Position numbers and translations under genes: made by a program
Shown here: in pieces, positions 1 to 7,402 of the stretch
How positions within the stretch are numbered: position 1 is the stretch's first letter
How the letters are laid out: each line of letters starts with the position of its first letter
Origin: CAG-582 sp964551965
GTDB taxonomy: Bacteria > Bacillota_I > Bacilli_A > RF39 > UBA660
Reading direction: 5' to 3'
DNA: 23,267 nucleotides
NCBI GenBank assembly: GCA_964551965.1
Contig: CAZKFB010000015.1
Span: 1 to 23,267, forward strand
Notes under the pieces: model-generated
Told to the model about the DNA's origin: nothing
Databases searched by the model: none
Seen by the model: only the letters and a program-made list of their open reading frames with translations

Positions 1-52
1 CACAACTATGATTTAATTTATTTAAATATTCATCTTCTTTAAAATTTACCAT
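1..52 (-). CDS. thrS: Probable threonyl-tRNA synthetase, N-terminal fragment
   Basis: Only the first 17 codons lie inside the window; the rest runs off the left edge. The peptide ends in EYLNKLNHSC. This resembles the segment that follows the TGS and second additional domains in ordinary ThrS (the HSCAHLL-type motif of the editing domain), here placed almost at the N-terminus. That suggests a ThrS without the N-terminal TGS domain. An AGAGGAG ribosome binding site sits about 7 bases before the ATG. The gene is third in an operon behind a T-box leader whose specifier can be read as ACU (Thr), which independently supports the call. The identification rests on a few residues plus context, so another synthetase or threonine-related gene remains possible. 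Confidence 0.65.
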   Translation of the reverse strand, partial: MVNFKEDEYLNKLNHSC

Positions 53-69
53 TTTTATCTCCTCTTTCT

Positions 70-552
70 TTATTGTTTTAATCCTTTAGTCCCATTTAGA
101 AACTCTTCCGCTTCATCAGGATCAAAATTATCAAAATTATTCATTTCTTCGTAATACTTATCTAATTCATATCTATCGGGATTCATTTTCTTAATCATAT
201 CTTTAACAGCATTAAGTCCAGCATGTTGTCTATAATCTTTTGGAAATGTTATAGAATACATTGCTAATTCTTCAGCTCTTTCTGGAGCCATATTAATGTA
301 AGCTATTGCAAAATTTATAATTAAGATTACCCCATTATCGGTGAGTAACTTTATTATCGGGGTGATAATATATTCATGATTCCAATCAAATCTAAATCCA
401 TTATCTTTAACAATACTTTGAAATCTCTTAGAGACTTTTAAGTATTCATAAAAATATTTAACATGATCATCAATATCTCTTTTAATTGGTATTCTATCTA
501 CATATCCATCCGGATACACCAATACAATTGCTTGATTAAATATTTCATTCAT
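70..552 (-). CDS. Conserved hypothetical protein, paralog of its upstream neighbour
   Basis: 160 residues, soluble, with no signal peptide or membrane segment. I do not recognise the family. The N-terminus (NQAIVLVYPDGYVDRIPI) closely matches that of the gene just upstream (NKAIVLIYPDGFIEEIPI), so the two are tandem duplicates that have diverged towards their C-termini. The ATG overlaps the upstream stop codon in an ATGA junction, which implies translational coupling. It lies 17 bp before the putative thrS start in the same T-box-controlled operon. The C-terminal third is acidic and Asn/Asp-rich. The position suggests a role linked to threonine supply or ThrS, but nothing in the sequence shows a catalytic motif. 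Confidence 0.8.
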   Translation of the reverse strand: MNEIFNQAIVLVYPDGYVDRIPIKRDIDDHVKYFYEYLKVSKRFQSIVKDNGFRFDWNHEYIITPIIKLLTDNGVILIINFAIAYINMAPERAEELAMYSITFPKDYRQHAGLNAVKDMIKKMNPDRYELDKYYEEMNNFDNFDPDEAEEFLNGTKGLKQ

Positions 553-998
553 AACAATCTAGCTCCTTCATCAGTTCTAAGTAGAGTTTCCGGTAAGAAA
601 TCTTGTTTTTCAGCATCATAATAATATCTAAAAAATAAGGTTCCATACATGGCATCTAACTTTTCATACTTTTCTCTTTGTTCATCACTATAAAACTTAG
701 TACCTAAAAAAACTTTAAATTGAGGTGGACAACTATATATAATACTTGGATCATTAATAATATCTTTCAAATTATAATTATAAATTGCTATTACCCCATT
801 TTGTAGTAATGCTAAATCAATATGCATATGAATACCAACATCAAAGTTAAGATTACCACATAGTTCTCGAAAACGCGTAGAATGTTTAGCATGTTCTTTT
901 AAAACTAAAGAATGAACTGATTCTGTTCCAATCGGAATCTCCTCAATAAATCCATCCGGATAAATGAGAACAATCGCCTTATTAAATAAATCATCCAT
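549..998 (-). CDS. Conserved hypothetical protein, first gene of T-box operon
   Basis: 149 residues, soluble, family not recognised. The start is an ATG with a strong AGGAGG site 7-8 bases upstream. Residues about 7-25 form a predicted strand-turn-strand around a YPDG motif shared with the downstream paralog. A second shared element is a hydrophobic strand with NGVI (residues about 67-75). It ends in TGA, overlapping the next ATG by four bases. It directly follows the T-box terminator, so its expression should rise when the cognate tRNA is uncharged. Genes of unknown function between a T-box and a synthetase are unusual. Confidence 0.8.
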   Translation of the reverse strand: MDDLFNKAIVLIYPDGFIEEIPIGTESVHSLVLKEHAKHSTRFRELCGNLNFDVGIHMHIDLALLQNGVIAIYNYNLKDIINDPSIIYSCPPQFKVFLGTKFYSDEQREKYEKLDAMYGTLFFRYYYDAEKQDFLPETLLRTDEGARLL

Positions 999-1015
999 AA
1001 AATTCCTCCTAAAAT

Positions 1016-1211
1016 AAAAAAAGAATGATACCTAGGAGTGTATAAAAATACACGGTACCATCCCTTGTTTAACTTATTCTTGATAACGGGGTTCCCCGGA
1101 GTTTATTAACTCTCTCAAAAGGTAGTAACTATTAATCTCAATTATCTATTTCCACCAACCATAGACTCTCTATAAAAATTAATTAATAATCGTGTCCTCT
1201 ATCAGCGATTT
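1016..1211 (-). promoter_or_regulatory. T-box riboswitch leader, probably threonine-specific
   Basis: Read on the minus strand, the leader carries the Stem I signature AGAGAG (1164-1172) followed by GGTTGGTGG (1152-1160), and then a specifier region ACTACC before TTTTGAGAG (about 1112-1126). It also has the T-box sequence AAGGGATGGTACCGTG (1041-1057). That last element also forms the 5' arm of a terminator hairpin, whose 3' arm GGTATCATTC (1023-1032) is followed by seven U (1016-1022). In the usual layout the specifier triplet is followed by A, which gives ACU (Thr, 1124-1126); UAC (Tyr) is an alternative frame. Uncharged tRNA would favour the antiterminator and allow transcription of the two small genes and thrS. 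Confidence 0.92.
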
Positions 1212-1218
1212 CATTCAT

Positions 1219-1247
1219 ATAATAACACTTTAAATAAATGATGTCAA
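1219..1247 (-). promoter_or_regulatory. Promoter of the T-box operon
   Basis: On the minus strand there is a perfect -35 TTGACA (1242-1247), a 17 bp spacer and -10 TATTAT (1219-1224). It lies just upstream of the T-box Stem I, as expected for the leader transcript. Confidence 0.8.
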
Positions 1248-1304
1248 ATTAGTAATAGAATTAATCTTATTAATATGTTATTATTAAAATAGGGAGTGAA
1301 TATT

Positions 1305-2930
1305 ATGAATAGTAACATAGTATTTAAATTATCACAAAACACCATTTCTATCTCTGAAATAAAAAAAGAAGTAGATTATAAGAGTTTAAATAACACTAAT
1401 GTTATCAATGTAAAAGAATTAAAATTCTCTATTGAATATATTCACGAAAACTTTGAACTAGTTTCATCTTTTTTAAATGTTGCTATTATTAAAAGAGATA
1501 TTAAAACAGCCATTATTAATAATATGGATATTGCTCTTATAAGTATTGATTTGATAAATTCCTTAGAACACATTGATTCCGTAATATTTAAACCTGATAA
1601 GAAAGTAAGTTATGATCTATTCTTAAAACTATTAGAAAGTAATTATTTAAAGAAGATTGAATGTTTCGATATGTCACACTTCCTTATTGAAAGACTTGAT
1701 ATCAATAAGAATTTAATAGTTAAGACAAGAAATAAGATTAGTAATCCTACTCCATTATCTATTATTAATAATTTAGAAAGTTATTCCGATATCTATTATA
1801 AGAAAGTACTTGTTATATCTAATAGTTTTAGTAAAGATGAATTAGATGAATTAAAAGCATTTATTTCTATTAATAATAGATTAAAAGTTATAAAACTAGT
1901 TAAATATTCTAATGAGATATTAACAACAATTATTAATGAATTAAAAGATAATAAAAAGAAAAATATACTTATTCAAGTATATGAAAAGAACAATGATTTA
2001 AATACCATATTTAATTCAGTAAATTATATTAAGAAAAAAGAAAAGAATTACTTAGAAAAGAATAATATTAAGTTTAAATTAGATTATTCAAATGAATATA
2101 AAAGTAATAATTTCTTTAAACAAATAAACTTTAAAATGTTTGCTACTTTAATTGGTATGTCTGTAATCTTAAGTGTATTAATTGTCGGTTTAAATTATTA
2201 TCAAATGCAATTAGATAGAGACAAGATAAATGATACTATGAGTGAACTTGATAATATTATCGAAAACGCTATTACTACTACATCTACTACGACAACCAAT
2301 ATCGGAATTACAGAGCCAACAACTACTACAGCTGCTCCACTCGATCCAGTATATTTAGCAAATTATGAACAAGTATTTGATTCTCTATTAAAGATGAATA
2401 AAGATACGGTTGGTTGGATATATGTCAAAAATACCAATATTAATTATCCGGTAGTTCAAGGAAATAGAAACAATTACTATCTATGGCGAGATTTCAATAA
2501 AAAGAGAAATAATTTTGGTTGGATATTTATGGATTATCGAAATGATCATAATAATCTAGATCAAAATACTATCATATATGGACACAATGTTAAAGAAGGA
2601 ATCATGTTTGGAACAATGCGTACAATGATGAATCCTAGTTGGTATAACAAAACCGATAATAGATTAATAACATTTAATACTTTAAATAAAAAAATGCAAT
2701 GGTTAATGTTCTCTACTTATCGCATACCAGCTACAGAAGATTATTTAAAGACAAACTTTGATTCGGAAGAAGAATTTATGGAATTCATTAACTTAATTAA
2801 ATCAAGAAGTAAAAAAGATTTTAAAGTTGATATTAAACCTACAGATAAAATCTTAACAATGCAAACATGTTCATCAAATAATACAAGAAATGTTGTCCAT
2901 GCTGTATTAGTTAATGTTGAAGATAATTAA
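1305..2930 (+). CDS. Class B-type sortase with large cytoplasmic N-terminal region
   Basis: The frame opens at a GTG at 1296, but AGGGAGTGA at 1291-1299 is then misplaced. The ATG at 1305 has correct spacing and gives 541 residues. Order of parts: residues 1-275 form a hydrophilic cytoplasmic region of no family I recognise; about 278-298 is a single membrane segment; about 323-345 is a Thr-rich linker (runs of TTT); about 355-541 is the sortase domain outside the membrane. Active-site residues fit class B: His in YGHN (about 427), Cys in LTMQTC (about 522) and Arg in NTRNVVHA (about 528). Sortases cleave a sorting motif and link surface proteins to the envelope. Most sortases have only a few cytoplasmic residues, so the extra ~275 are notable. 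A likely substrate is the VPATG protein nearby, which also has its own neighbouring sortase. Confidence 0.88.
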   Translation: MNSNIVFKLSQNTISISEIKKEVDYKSLNNTNVINVKELKFSIEYIHENFELVSSFLNVAIIKRDIKTAIINNMDIALISIDLINSLEHIDSVIFKPDKKVSYDLFLKLLESNYLKKIECFDMSHFLIERLDINKNLIVKTRNKISNPTPLSIINNLESYSDIYYKKVLVISNSFSKDELDELKAFISINNRLKVIKLVKYSNEILTTIINELKDNKKKNILIQVYEKNNDLNTIFNSVNYIKKKEKNYLEKNNIKFKLDYSNEYKSNNFFKQINFKMFATLIGMSVILSVLIVGLNYYQMQLDRDKINDTMSELDNIIENAITTTSTTTTNIGITEPTTTTAAPLDPVYLANYEQVFDSLLKMNKDTVGWIYVKNTNINYPVVQGNRNNYYLWRDFNKKRNNFGWIFMDYRNDHNNLDQNTIIYGHNVKEGIMFGTMRTMMNPSWYNKTDNRLITFNTLNKKMQWLMFSTYRIPATEDYLKTNFDSEEEFMEFINLIKSRSKKDFKVDIKPTDKILTMQTCSSNNTRNVVHAVLVNVEDN

Positions 2931-2957
2931 AAAAAGAACTTATTTAAGTTCTTTTTA
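2931..2957. terminator. Bidirectional terminator between convergent genes
   Basis: Inverted repeat AAAAAGAACTT - ATTT - AAGTTCTTTTT. It has a U-run on either strand, so it can end both the plus-strand sortase transcript and the minus-strand surface-protein operon. It overlaps the stop codon of the minus-strand membrane gene. Confidence 0.8.
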
Positions 2958-3641
2958 TATTTGTTTTAATTTAGGAAGTTCTATGTCATCCTCATTATTA
3001 TTAACAATAACTTTCTTTTCTTTTGGTAATGTTATAGTTACTAATTGTTCTTTTGGTATTTCTTCTGCACTATTTACACCAGCAATTATTATCTTATCAA
3101 TCTTATAAACTGATAATCCAATAATCCATGTAATAAATAATCCCATAGCAAGTTCATATAAACTCATTAATATTGGATTAGTAAATACTGAGAATTCATC
3201 AAAAGGTATATTATTAGTATTTATATATTCAATTATACATAAGAATAGAAATGATATCGTAATTGGAAAAGAAGAATTAATTAATTTAAGTAACCAATGA
3301 CTCTTCTTACTAATTAAAGTAATTGCCATAATAATTAACGATATAATCATAACTCCCATAAACTCTAATGTTGTTGGGAAATAAATTAATTCAATAAACT
3401 TAGTAGAAACATTATTAATGAAAGTTATAACTGTTTCTAAATAATTACTAATATAAAATCCAAATACTACAAAACTTGCTATAGCACTAGTTCTATTAAC
3501 TATTTTTTTATTCATTAATCTTCTAAAGATAAATGCAATAATTAATATTTCTAATTCAAGAACTAATAGTACAAATACTTTTGATTGCATTAAAGAATCA
3601 ATAGCATATTTAATTATTTCTAATATACTCAATTCTGGCAT
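2955..3641 (-). CDS. Multi-pass membrane protein in sortase operon
   Basis: 228 residues with about five or six hydrophobic segments (roughly 20-40, 50-75, 90-110, 118-140 and 155-180) and a polar C-terminal tail of about 45 residues (about 184-228). Family not recognised. The AGGGGG ribosome binding site lies inside the last codons of the upstream sortase gene, and the gap is only 5 bp, so the two are co-translated. Position as the last gene of an adhesin-sortase operon suggests an accessory role in surface-protein assembly or stability. This is inference; the sequence shows no catalytic motif. Confidence 0.8.
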   Translation of the reverse strand: MPELSILEIIKYAIDSLMQSKVFVLLVLELEILIIAFIFRRLMNKKIVNRTSAIASFVVFGFYISNYLETVITFINNVSTKFIELIYFPTTLEFMGVMIISLIIMAITLISKKSHWLLKLINSSFPITISFLFLCIIEYINTNNIPFDEFSVFTNPILMSLYELAMGLFITWIIGLSVYKIDKIIIAGVNSAEEIPKEQLVTITLPKEKKVIVNNNEDDIELPKLKQI

Positions 3642-3646
3642 ATTTA

Positions 3647-4291
3647 TTACCCCCTACTAACACTTACTAATTCATAATTGAATATCTTTTGTGTTTTTTT
3701 ATCTACTTTATTACAAGTTATTAATGTTAAACAACTTGCATCAGCATTTCTTCTTATTGTTAACATTCCATCTTTCGGTTCATCATAAGTATTCTTAAGC
3801 TCATATTTATAAACTTTATTATTATAAGTTACATAAGCATAAGAACCGATTTTGACATTAAGTAGTTTATCAAAAAATGATACTGAACTATTTCCACGAT
3901 GAGCAGCTAATATTAAGTTTCCTTTTTCTACATCCGGCATTGTCGAACCTTCAATTAACATGACATTATATTTAACTGAATTATATTTTGAATCAAGAGA
4001 TACAAATCCTCGTTTAATATTTGCATCCGGAACACTTAAATAACCAATATAGTTATCTTTGCCATCCGTTACAACTTGCGTTGTTGGTTCTTCATTTATA
4101 ATATCCGGTTCTATTATTTCTTCTAACTCTTCATCAATACTAACTTGTTGACTAATTAGTCTAATATTTTGATAATTAAATACATTATGTTTAATTCCAT
4201 CAAAATAATTAAATAATATTAAACCAATACCTAATAGAATTAAAAGAATACTAAGGGTTATCTTAGCATTCTTTGATAGTCTTTTTAACAC
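3647..4291 (-). CDS. Sortase, overlapping the adhesin gene
   Basis: 214 residues. One N-terminal membrane anchor (about 10-29), an acidic linker (about 50-70), then a sortase domain from about residue 80. The catalytic His is in LAAHRGN (about 131) and the catalytic Cys in LTLITC (about 193). The Arg expected 8-12 residues after Cys in most sortases is not seen: the stretch reads KKTQKIFNYE, with Gln/Lys at that place. The start is a GTG at 4289-4291 inside the 3' end of the adhesin gene (29 bp overlap), with no strong ribosome binding site, so translation is probably coupled. The adjoining VPATG protein is the likely substrate. The short form and TLITC resemble classes A, D or E more than B; I do not assign a class. 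Confidence 0.87.
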   Translation of the reverse strand: MLKRLSKNAKITLSILLILLGIGLILFNYFDGIKHNVFNYQNIRLISQQVSIDEELEEIIEPDIINEEPTTQVVTDGKDNYIGYLSVPDANIKRGFVSLDSKYNSVKYNVMLIEGSTMPDVEKGNLILAAHRGNSSVSFFDKLLNVKIGSYAYVTYNNKVYKYELKNTYDEPKDGMLTIRRNADASCLTLITCNKVDKKTQKIFNYELVSVSRG

Positions 4292-5831
4292 AAGCTATAC
4301 CGCCAATTAATAGTGCTACACCTGATAGTATAATCAATGTTGCTGATGATCCAGTTGCTGGAACTGGTACTTCTTTCTTATCTTCTGGTGTATTATAGAA
4401 AACTACTATTGCACTATCTGCATATTCCCCTGAATTATTCTTTACTCTTAATGTTCCATCAGTTAATATTTCAAAATTAACAACTTCATTACTTAAAATA
4501 TAACCTTTAGGTGCACTCTTTTCACTTAAAGTATATTTTCCAACATTAAGTGATAATTGATATACTGAAGTACTAGAAGTGAACTCAGATACTACATTAC
4601 CTGCTTCATCTTTAATTACCATTGTAGCTCCAGCTAAGTAAGAATCTGTCTTACTATCTTTCTTAGCAAAACTTACAACATCTAGTAATTCATTAATCAT
4701 AACTACTCTATCAACTAATACATAGTTGTTCTTATCATTTTTTACATAAACTTTTCCATCGACATCAACTTTGAAACTAATAGTTGTTGATGATAATCTA
4801 TAACCTTTTGGAGCTATTGTTTCATTTAATGAATATTCTCCAGCTCTTAATGTTAATTTATTTGGTTTATCAGTAGAAACCCAAGTAGATACTAAATTAC
4901 CAGTACTATCTTTAACTGTTAATGTAGCTCCCGGAATTTCCTTAGATTGAGTTACATCAGATTTACTGATTTGAACTTGATGATCGTCAGGATAATTTCT
5001 AACAATCATATTTACTGAATCTTGAATTGTTATAGTTCTATCTAAAGTATCTTGAAATAAGATCTTTTGATATTTACTACTATGATAATAGTAATATGCT
5101 TCTTGTTTAGCATAAGATCCTGATACATTAAGTGCGAACTTTAATTGATTTCCTTCATCGATTTTTTCAACCGGAATCTTAACTTTAACTCCATTACCAC
5201 TCTTAACTACTAAAGATCCTTTAGGAGCATTAGTTAAAGAGTATTTTAACTTACCTGTTAAATTTCTTGTAGTTACAGGTATAACTGATGATACAAAGTA
5301 TCCATCTTTCTCAGTAAAAGTAATATTTTCCTTACCTAATGCTAAACCTCCAGTTTGTTGTACATAACTTTGAGCTCCATTAAGTAATTCAATAATCTTC
5401 TTACAAACATCGTTTGTATCTTTATGCGCTACGATATATTTCTTAACTGCTGTTTCTAAGTTCTTATTATTTTGATTTAAATAATCTTCATAATACCAAA
5501 CAGCCATTTGTGTAATATAGAAGTCTTTATCTTTATCACCAGTATTTGGTCTATTATTTAAGATATAGATAAATCCAGGATTTACAGTACTTTGTTTAGT
5601 AAAAGTTACTCCCTTATCATAAGTAGCTTCCATATTTATACAATAAATATAGTATTTGCCATTGTCGGCAGTCTTAACGATAACTCTAAAATTATCTAAG
5701 TATTCGATAATTTTATAATTATCTGATGTAAATGTGTCTGGGATACTAGTACTAGCGCTAACACCAGTAATTCCAGCAAATAGCATAGTTGCTATGATAG
5801 CAAGAAATGCAAATAATTTGAACTTCTTCAT
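4263..5831 (-). CDS. Cell-wall-anchored thioester-domain adhesin with two SpaA-like domains
   Basis: 522 residues. Signal peptide about 1-27 (cleavage near VSAS). Residues about 40-155 match the thioester domain pattern: Cys in YCIN (64) and Gln in TQMAVW (108) would form an internal Cys-Gln thioester able to bind host protein covalently. An uncharacterised beta-rich region follows to about 280. Two SpaA/Cna_B-type domains come next, each with apparent isopeptide triads: K290/E337/N380 and K390/E437/N480. The C-terminus has the sorting motif VPATG (490-494), a hydrophobic segment and a KK-containing tail. The AAGGGGGAA ribosome binding site is 5 bases from the ATG. It heads an operon with a sortase and a membrane protein. 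The domain order matches known Gram-positive thioester adhesins; the host target cannot be told. Confidence 0.9.
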   Translation of the reverse strand: MKKFKLFAFLAIIATMLFAGITGVSASTSIPDTFTSDNYKIIEYLDNFRVIVKTADNGKYYIYCINMEATYDKGVTFTKQSTVNPGFIYILNNRPNTGDKDKDFYITQMAVWYYEDYLNQNNKNLETAVKKYIVAHKDTNDVCKKIIELLNGAQSYVQQTGGLALGKENITFTEKDGYFVSSVIPVTTRNLTGKLKYSLTNAPKGSLVVKSGNGVKVKIPVEKIDEGNQLKFALNVSGSYAKQEAYYYYHSSKYQKILFQDTLDRTITIQDSVNMIVRNYPDDHQVQISKSDVTQSKEIPGATLTVKDSTGNLVSTWVSTDKPNKLTLRAGEYSLNETIAPKGYRLSSTTISFKVDVDGKVYVKNDKNNYVLVDRVVMINELLDVVSFAKKDSKTDSYLAGATMVIKDEAGNVVSEFTSSTSVYQLSLNVGKYTLSEKSAPKGYILSNEVVNFEILTDGTLRVKNNSGEYADSAIVVFYNTPEDKKEVPVPATGSSATLIILSGVALLIGGIACVKKTIKEC

Positions 5832-5858
5832 AATTCATTCCCCCTTGAATTGCCGTCT

Positions 5859-5887
5859 ATAATAACACACAATTAGAAATAATGCAA
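5859..5887 (-). promoter_or_regulatory. Promoter of adhesin-sortase operon
   Basis: Minus-strand -35 TTGCAT (5882-5887), 17 bp spacer, -10 TATTAT (5859-5864), 28 bases before the adhesin ATG. The intergenic region from here to the tRNA promoter is plain AT-rich sequence; I see no other element in it. Confidence 0.65.
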
Positions 5888-5989
5888 ATTTTTTGTCCTA
5901 TTTTTTACATAATTTAATAAAAACCCTAATTTTATTGATATTTTTGCTTAAATAATCATATATATTTATGAATAATTTCAAAAAAGTTA

Positions 5990-6018
5990 TTGCATGACCC
6001 CTTAATTTATGATATATT
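5990..6018 (+). promoter_or_regulatory. Promoter of the tRNA pair
   Basis: TTGCAT (5990-5995), 17 bp spacer, TATATT (6013-6018), ending 16 bases before the first tRNA. Confidence 0.6.
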
Positions 6019-6034
6019 TATTTAGCAAGTGCAT

Positions 6035-6111
6035 GGATCTTTAGCTCAGTTGGTTAGAGCATCCGGCTCATAACCGGGCGGTCGTAGGTTCGAGTCCTAC
6101 AAGATCCACCA
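6035..6111 (+). tRNA. tRNA with CAU anticodon (Ile2 or elongator Met)
   Basis: A 77-nt cloverleaf including an encoded CCA. The acceptor stem is GGATCTT/AAGATCC, the D-arm AGCTCAGTTGGTTAGAGC, the anticodon loop CTCATAA (anticodon CAU) and the T-arm GTAGG TTCGAGT CCTAC. From memory its overall sequence is closer to Firmicute tRNA-Ile2, whose C34 is changed to lysidine by TilS so that it reads AUA. Elongator Met cannot be excluded by eye. It is not initiator-like. Confidence 0.93.
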
Positions 6112-6119
6112 TTTTATTT

Positions 6120-6204
6120 GCAGGTATGGCGGAATTGGCAGACGCGCTAGACTTAGGATCTAGTGGAGTGATTCGTGCAGGTTCAAGTCCTGTTACCTGC
6201 ACCA
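6120..6204 (+). tRNA. tRNA-Leu (UAG)
   Basis: 85 nt with encoded CCA. Acceptor stem GCAGGTA/TACCTGC, anticodon loop CTTAGGA (anticodon UAG), and a long variable arm (TGGAGTGATTCGTG) typical of class II tRNA-Leu. It follows the first tRNA by 8 bases and shares its promoter. Confidence 0.97.
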
Positions 6205-6218
6205 TAAAGTAAATATTG

Positions 6219-6247
6219 CTCGGACAAATAAGTCCGAGTTTTATTTT
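6219..6247 (+). terminator. Terminator of the tRNA operon
   Basis: CTCGGAC - AAATAA - GTCCGAG, a perfect 7 bp stem, followed by TTTTATTTT. Confidence 0.9.
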
Positions 6248-6250
6248 GCA

Positions 6251-6279
6251 TTGATATTTAATTGAATATTTAGTAATAT
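6251..6279 (+). promoter_or_regulatory. Promoter of the radical SAM gene
   Basis: TTGATA (6251-6256), 17 bp spacer, TAATAT (6274-6279), 21 bases before the ATG at 6301. Confidence 0.6.
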
Positions 6280-6300
6280 AACTATCACGAGGTTGGTATT

Positions 6301-7056
6301 ATGGAAATCCATTATTCAAAGTTACAAATTGAAATAACTAGATTATGTAATCAAGTATGTAAATTTTGTTGTCGAGGTAAAGCTCAAAATATGCATCAGA
6401 CTATTGATAACATAGATGCCCTATTTGATAATAATGATATAAGATATATTGATGTACTTATGTTTTCGGGTGGCGAACCTACTTTAAATGGAAAGTTAGT
6501 AGATTATGTAGCTGATAAAGTAATCCAAAAAGAAATATTAGTAGATCAATTTATAGCAAGTATAAATGGACTTAGTTACAGTGAGGATTTAGTTCATGGT
6601 TTAAATAAGTTAAAGGATTATATCATTGAAACTAGTGACTATGAACGTTTGTGTCCCGGAATTTTAATGATTACCCAAGATCAATTTCATGCTGAACCTG
6701 ATCCAAAAGTTGTCGAAAAATTAAGTGGTCTATCTTATTTTTCACCAATATTAAAAATAGAATTACCAAAAGAAGATATATTACCTTACGGATATGCGTT
6801 CGATAATCATTTAACTGATGTCCCACAAAATTTAAGTGATTTAACTGATTATCAAAAGAACTATGAAGTTGTCACCGAAAACGGGAAAACTTATCTATAT
6901 ATTGAATATCAATATATATCATCAAATGGTAATATAGATAATGATGGATGCCAAAGTTATGATTTACTAGATAAATATGCTTTAGGTAATGTTAAAAGAG
7001 ATAGAATCCAAGATATATATTTATCAAGTGAAGAAAAAAGATTATACTTACATTAA
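6301..7056 (+). CDS. Short radical SAM protein of unknown substrate
   Basis: 251 residues. The N-terminal cluster motif CNQVCKFC (Cys 16, 20, 23) is the canonical CxxxCxxC that binds a 4Fe-4S cluster and SAM. MFSGGEPTL (about 54-62) is the SAM-binding GGEP motif. The C-terminal region has an SNGNIDNDGC...YALGN pattern recalling the start of a SPASM/twitch region, but with only one Cys there, so no full auxiliary cluster is evident. At 251 residues it is short for a SPASM enzyme. GAGG sits 8 bases before the ATG. It is monocistronic with its own promoter and terminator, and no peptide substrate or maturase partner is adjacent. The reaction cannot be inferred. Confidence 0.88.
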   Translation: MEIHYSKLQIEITRLCNQVCKFCCRGKAQNMHQTIDNIDALFDNNDIRYIDVLMFSGGEPTLNGKLVDYVADKVIQKEILVDQFIASINGLSYSEDLVHGLNKLKDYIIETSDYERLCPGILMITQDQFHAEPDPKVVEKLSGLSYFSPILKIELPKEDILPYGYAFDNHLTDVPQNLSDLTDYQKNYEVVTENGKTYLYIEYQYISSNGNIDNDGCQSYDLLDKYALGNVKRDRIQDIYLSSEEKRLYLH

Positions 7057-7086
7057 AAATAGCAGTTATCTAACTGCTACTTTTTT
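7054..7086. terminator. Bidirectional terminator
   Basis: TAGCAGTTA - TC - TAACTGCTA with A-run and T-run on either side. It separates the plus-strand radical SAM gene from the minus-strand operon and overlaps the stop codon of the latter. Confidence 0.85.
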
Positions 7087-7401
7087 ATCTCTTAAATAAT
7101 TATCATTTTTAATTTCAACTAATGTCCCAAGAATGGATGCATATATTTGATATATGGCTTCCGAACTTCCAAATTCTTGAGGTTGATCTAGAATATCACA
7201 AATCATATCTTCTAAATGTTCAACTGTCTCTCCACTTTCAAAATAGCATTTACCTAAAAGGCAACCAATCTCTCTATTCATATAAGCAAAAGCTTTTCTT
7301 TCATTTTCTTCCGAATCAGTTCTCGAAGATAATCTCTTACATAAAACTTCAATAACTTCTAAGTGTTCATATACACTTCTTTCATTAACTATTCTTGCCA
7401 T
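7066..7401 (-). CDS. Small hypothetical protein, mostly helical
   Basis: 111 residues, soluble and predicted mainly alpha-helical, with no recognised family. AGAGGAA lies inside the last codons of the upstream gene and only one base separates the upstream stop from this ATG, so the pair is translationally coupled. Two Cys occur close together (CLLGKC, about 47-52). It may partner the upstream protein; nothing more specific is supported. Confidence 0.78.
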   Translation of the reverse strand: MARIVNERSVYEHLEVIEVLCKRLSSRTDSEENERKAFAYMNREIGCLLGKCYFESGETVEHLEDMICDILDQPQEFGSSEAIYQIYASILGTLVEIKNDNYLRDKKVAVR

Positions 7402-7402
7402 A

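Noticed and set aside
549..552. Use of genetic code 4 (TGA as Trp)
   Set aside because: TGA serves as a stop in an ATGA junction with a well-placed next start, and Trp is encoded by TGG elsewhere.
1296..1304. GTG start for the class B sortase
   Set aside because: The purine-rich ribosome binding site directly abuts and overlaps it; the ATG at 1305 has normal spacing.
2914..3108. Plus-strand open frame over the membrane protein gene
   Set aside because: It is antisense to a well-supported membrane protein gene and has no ribosome binding site.
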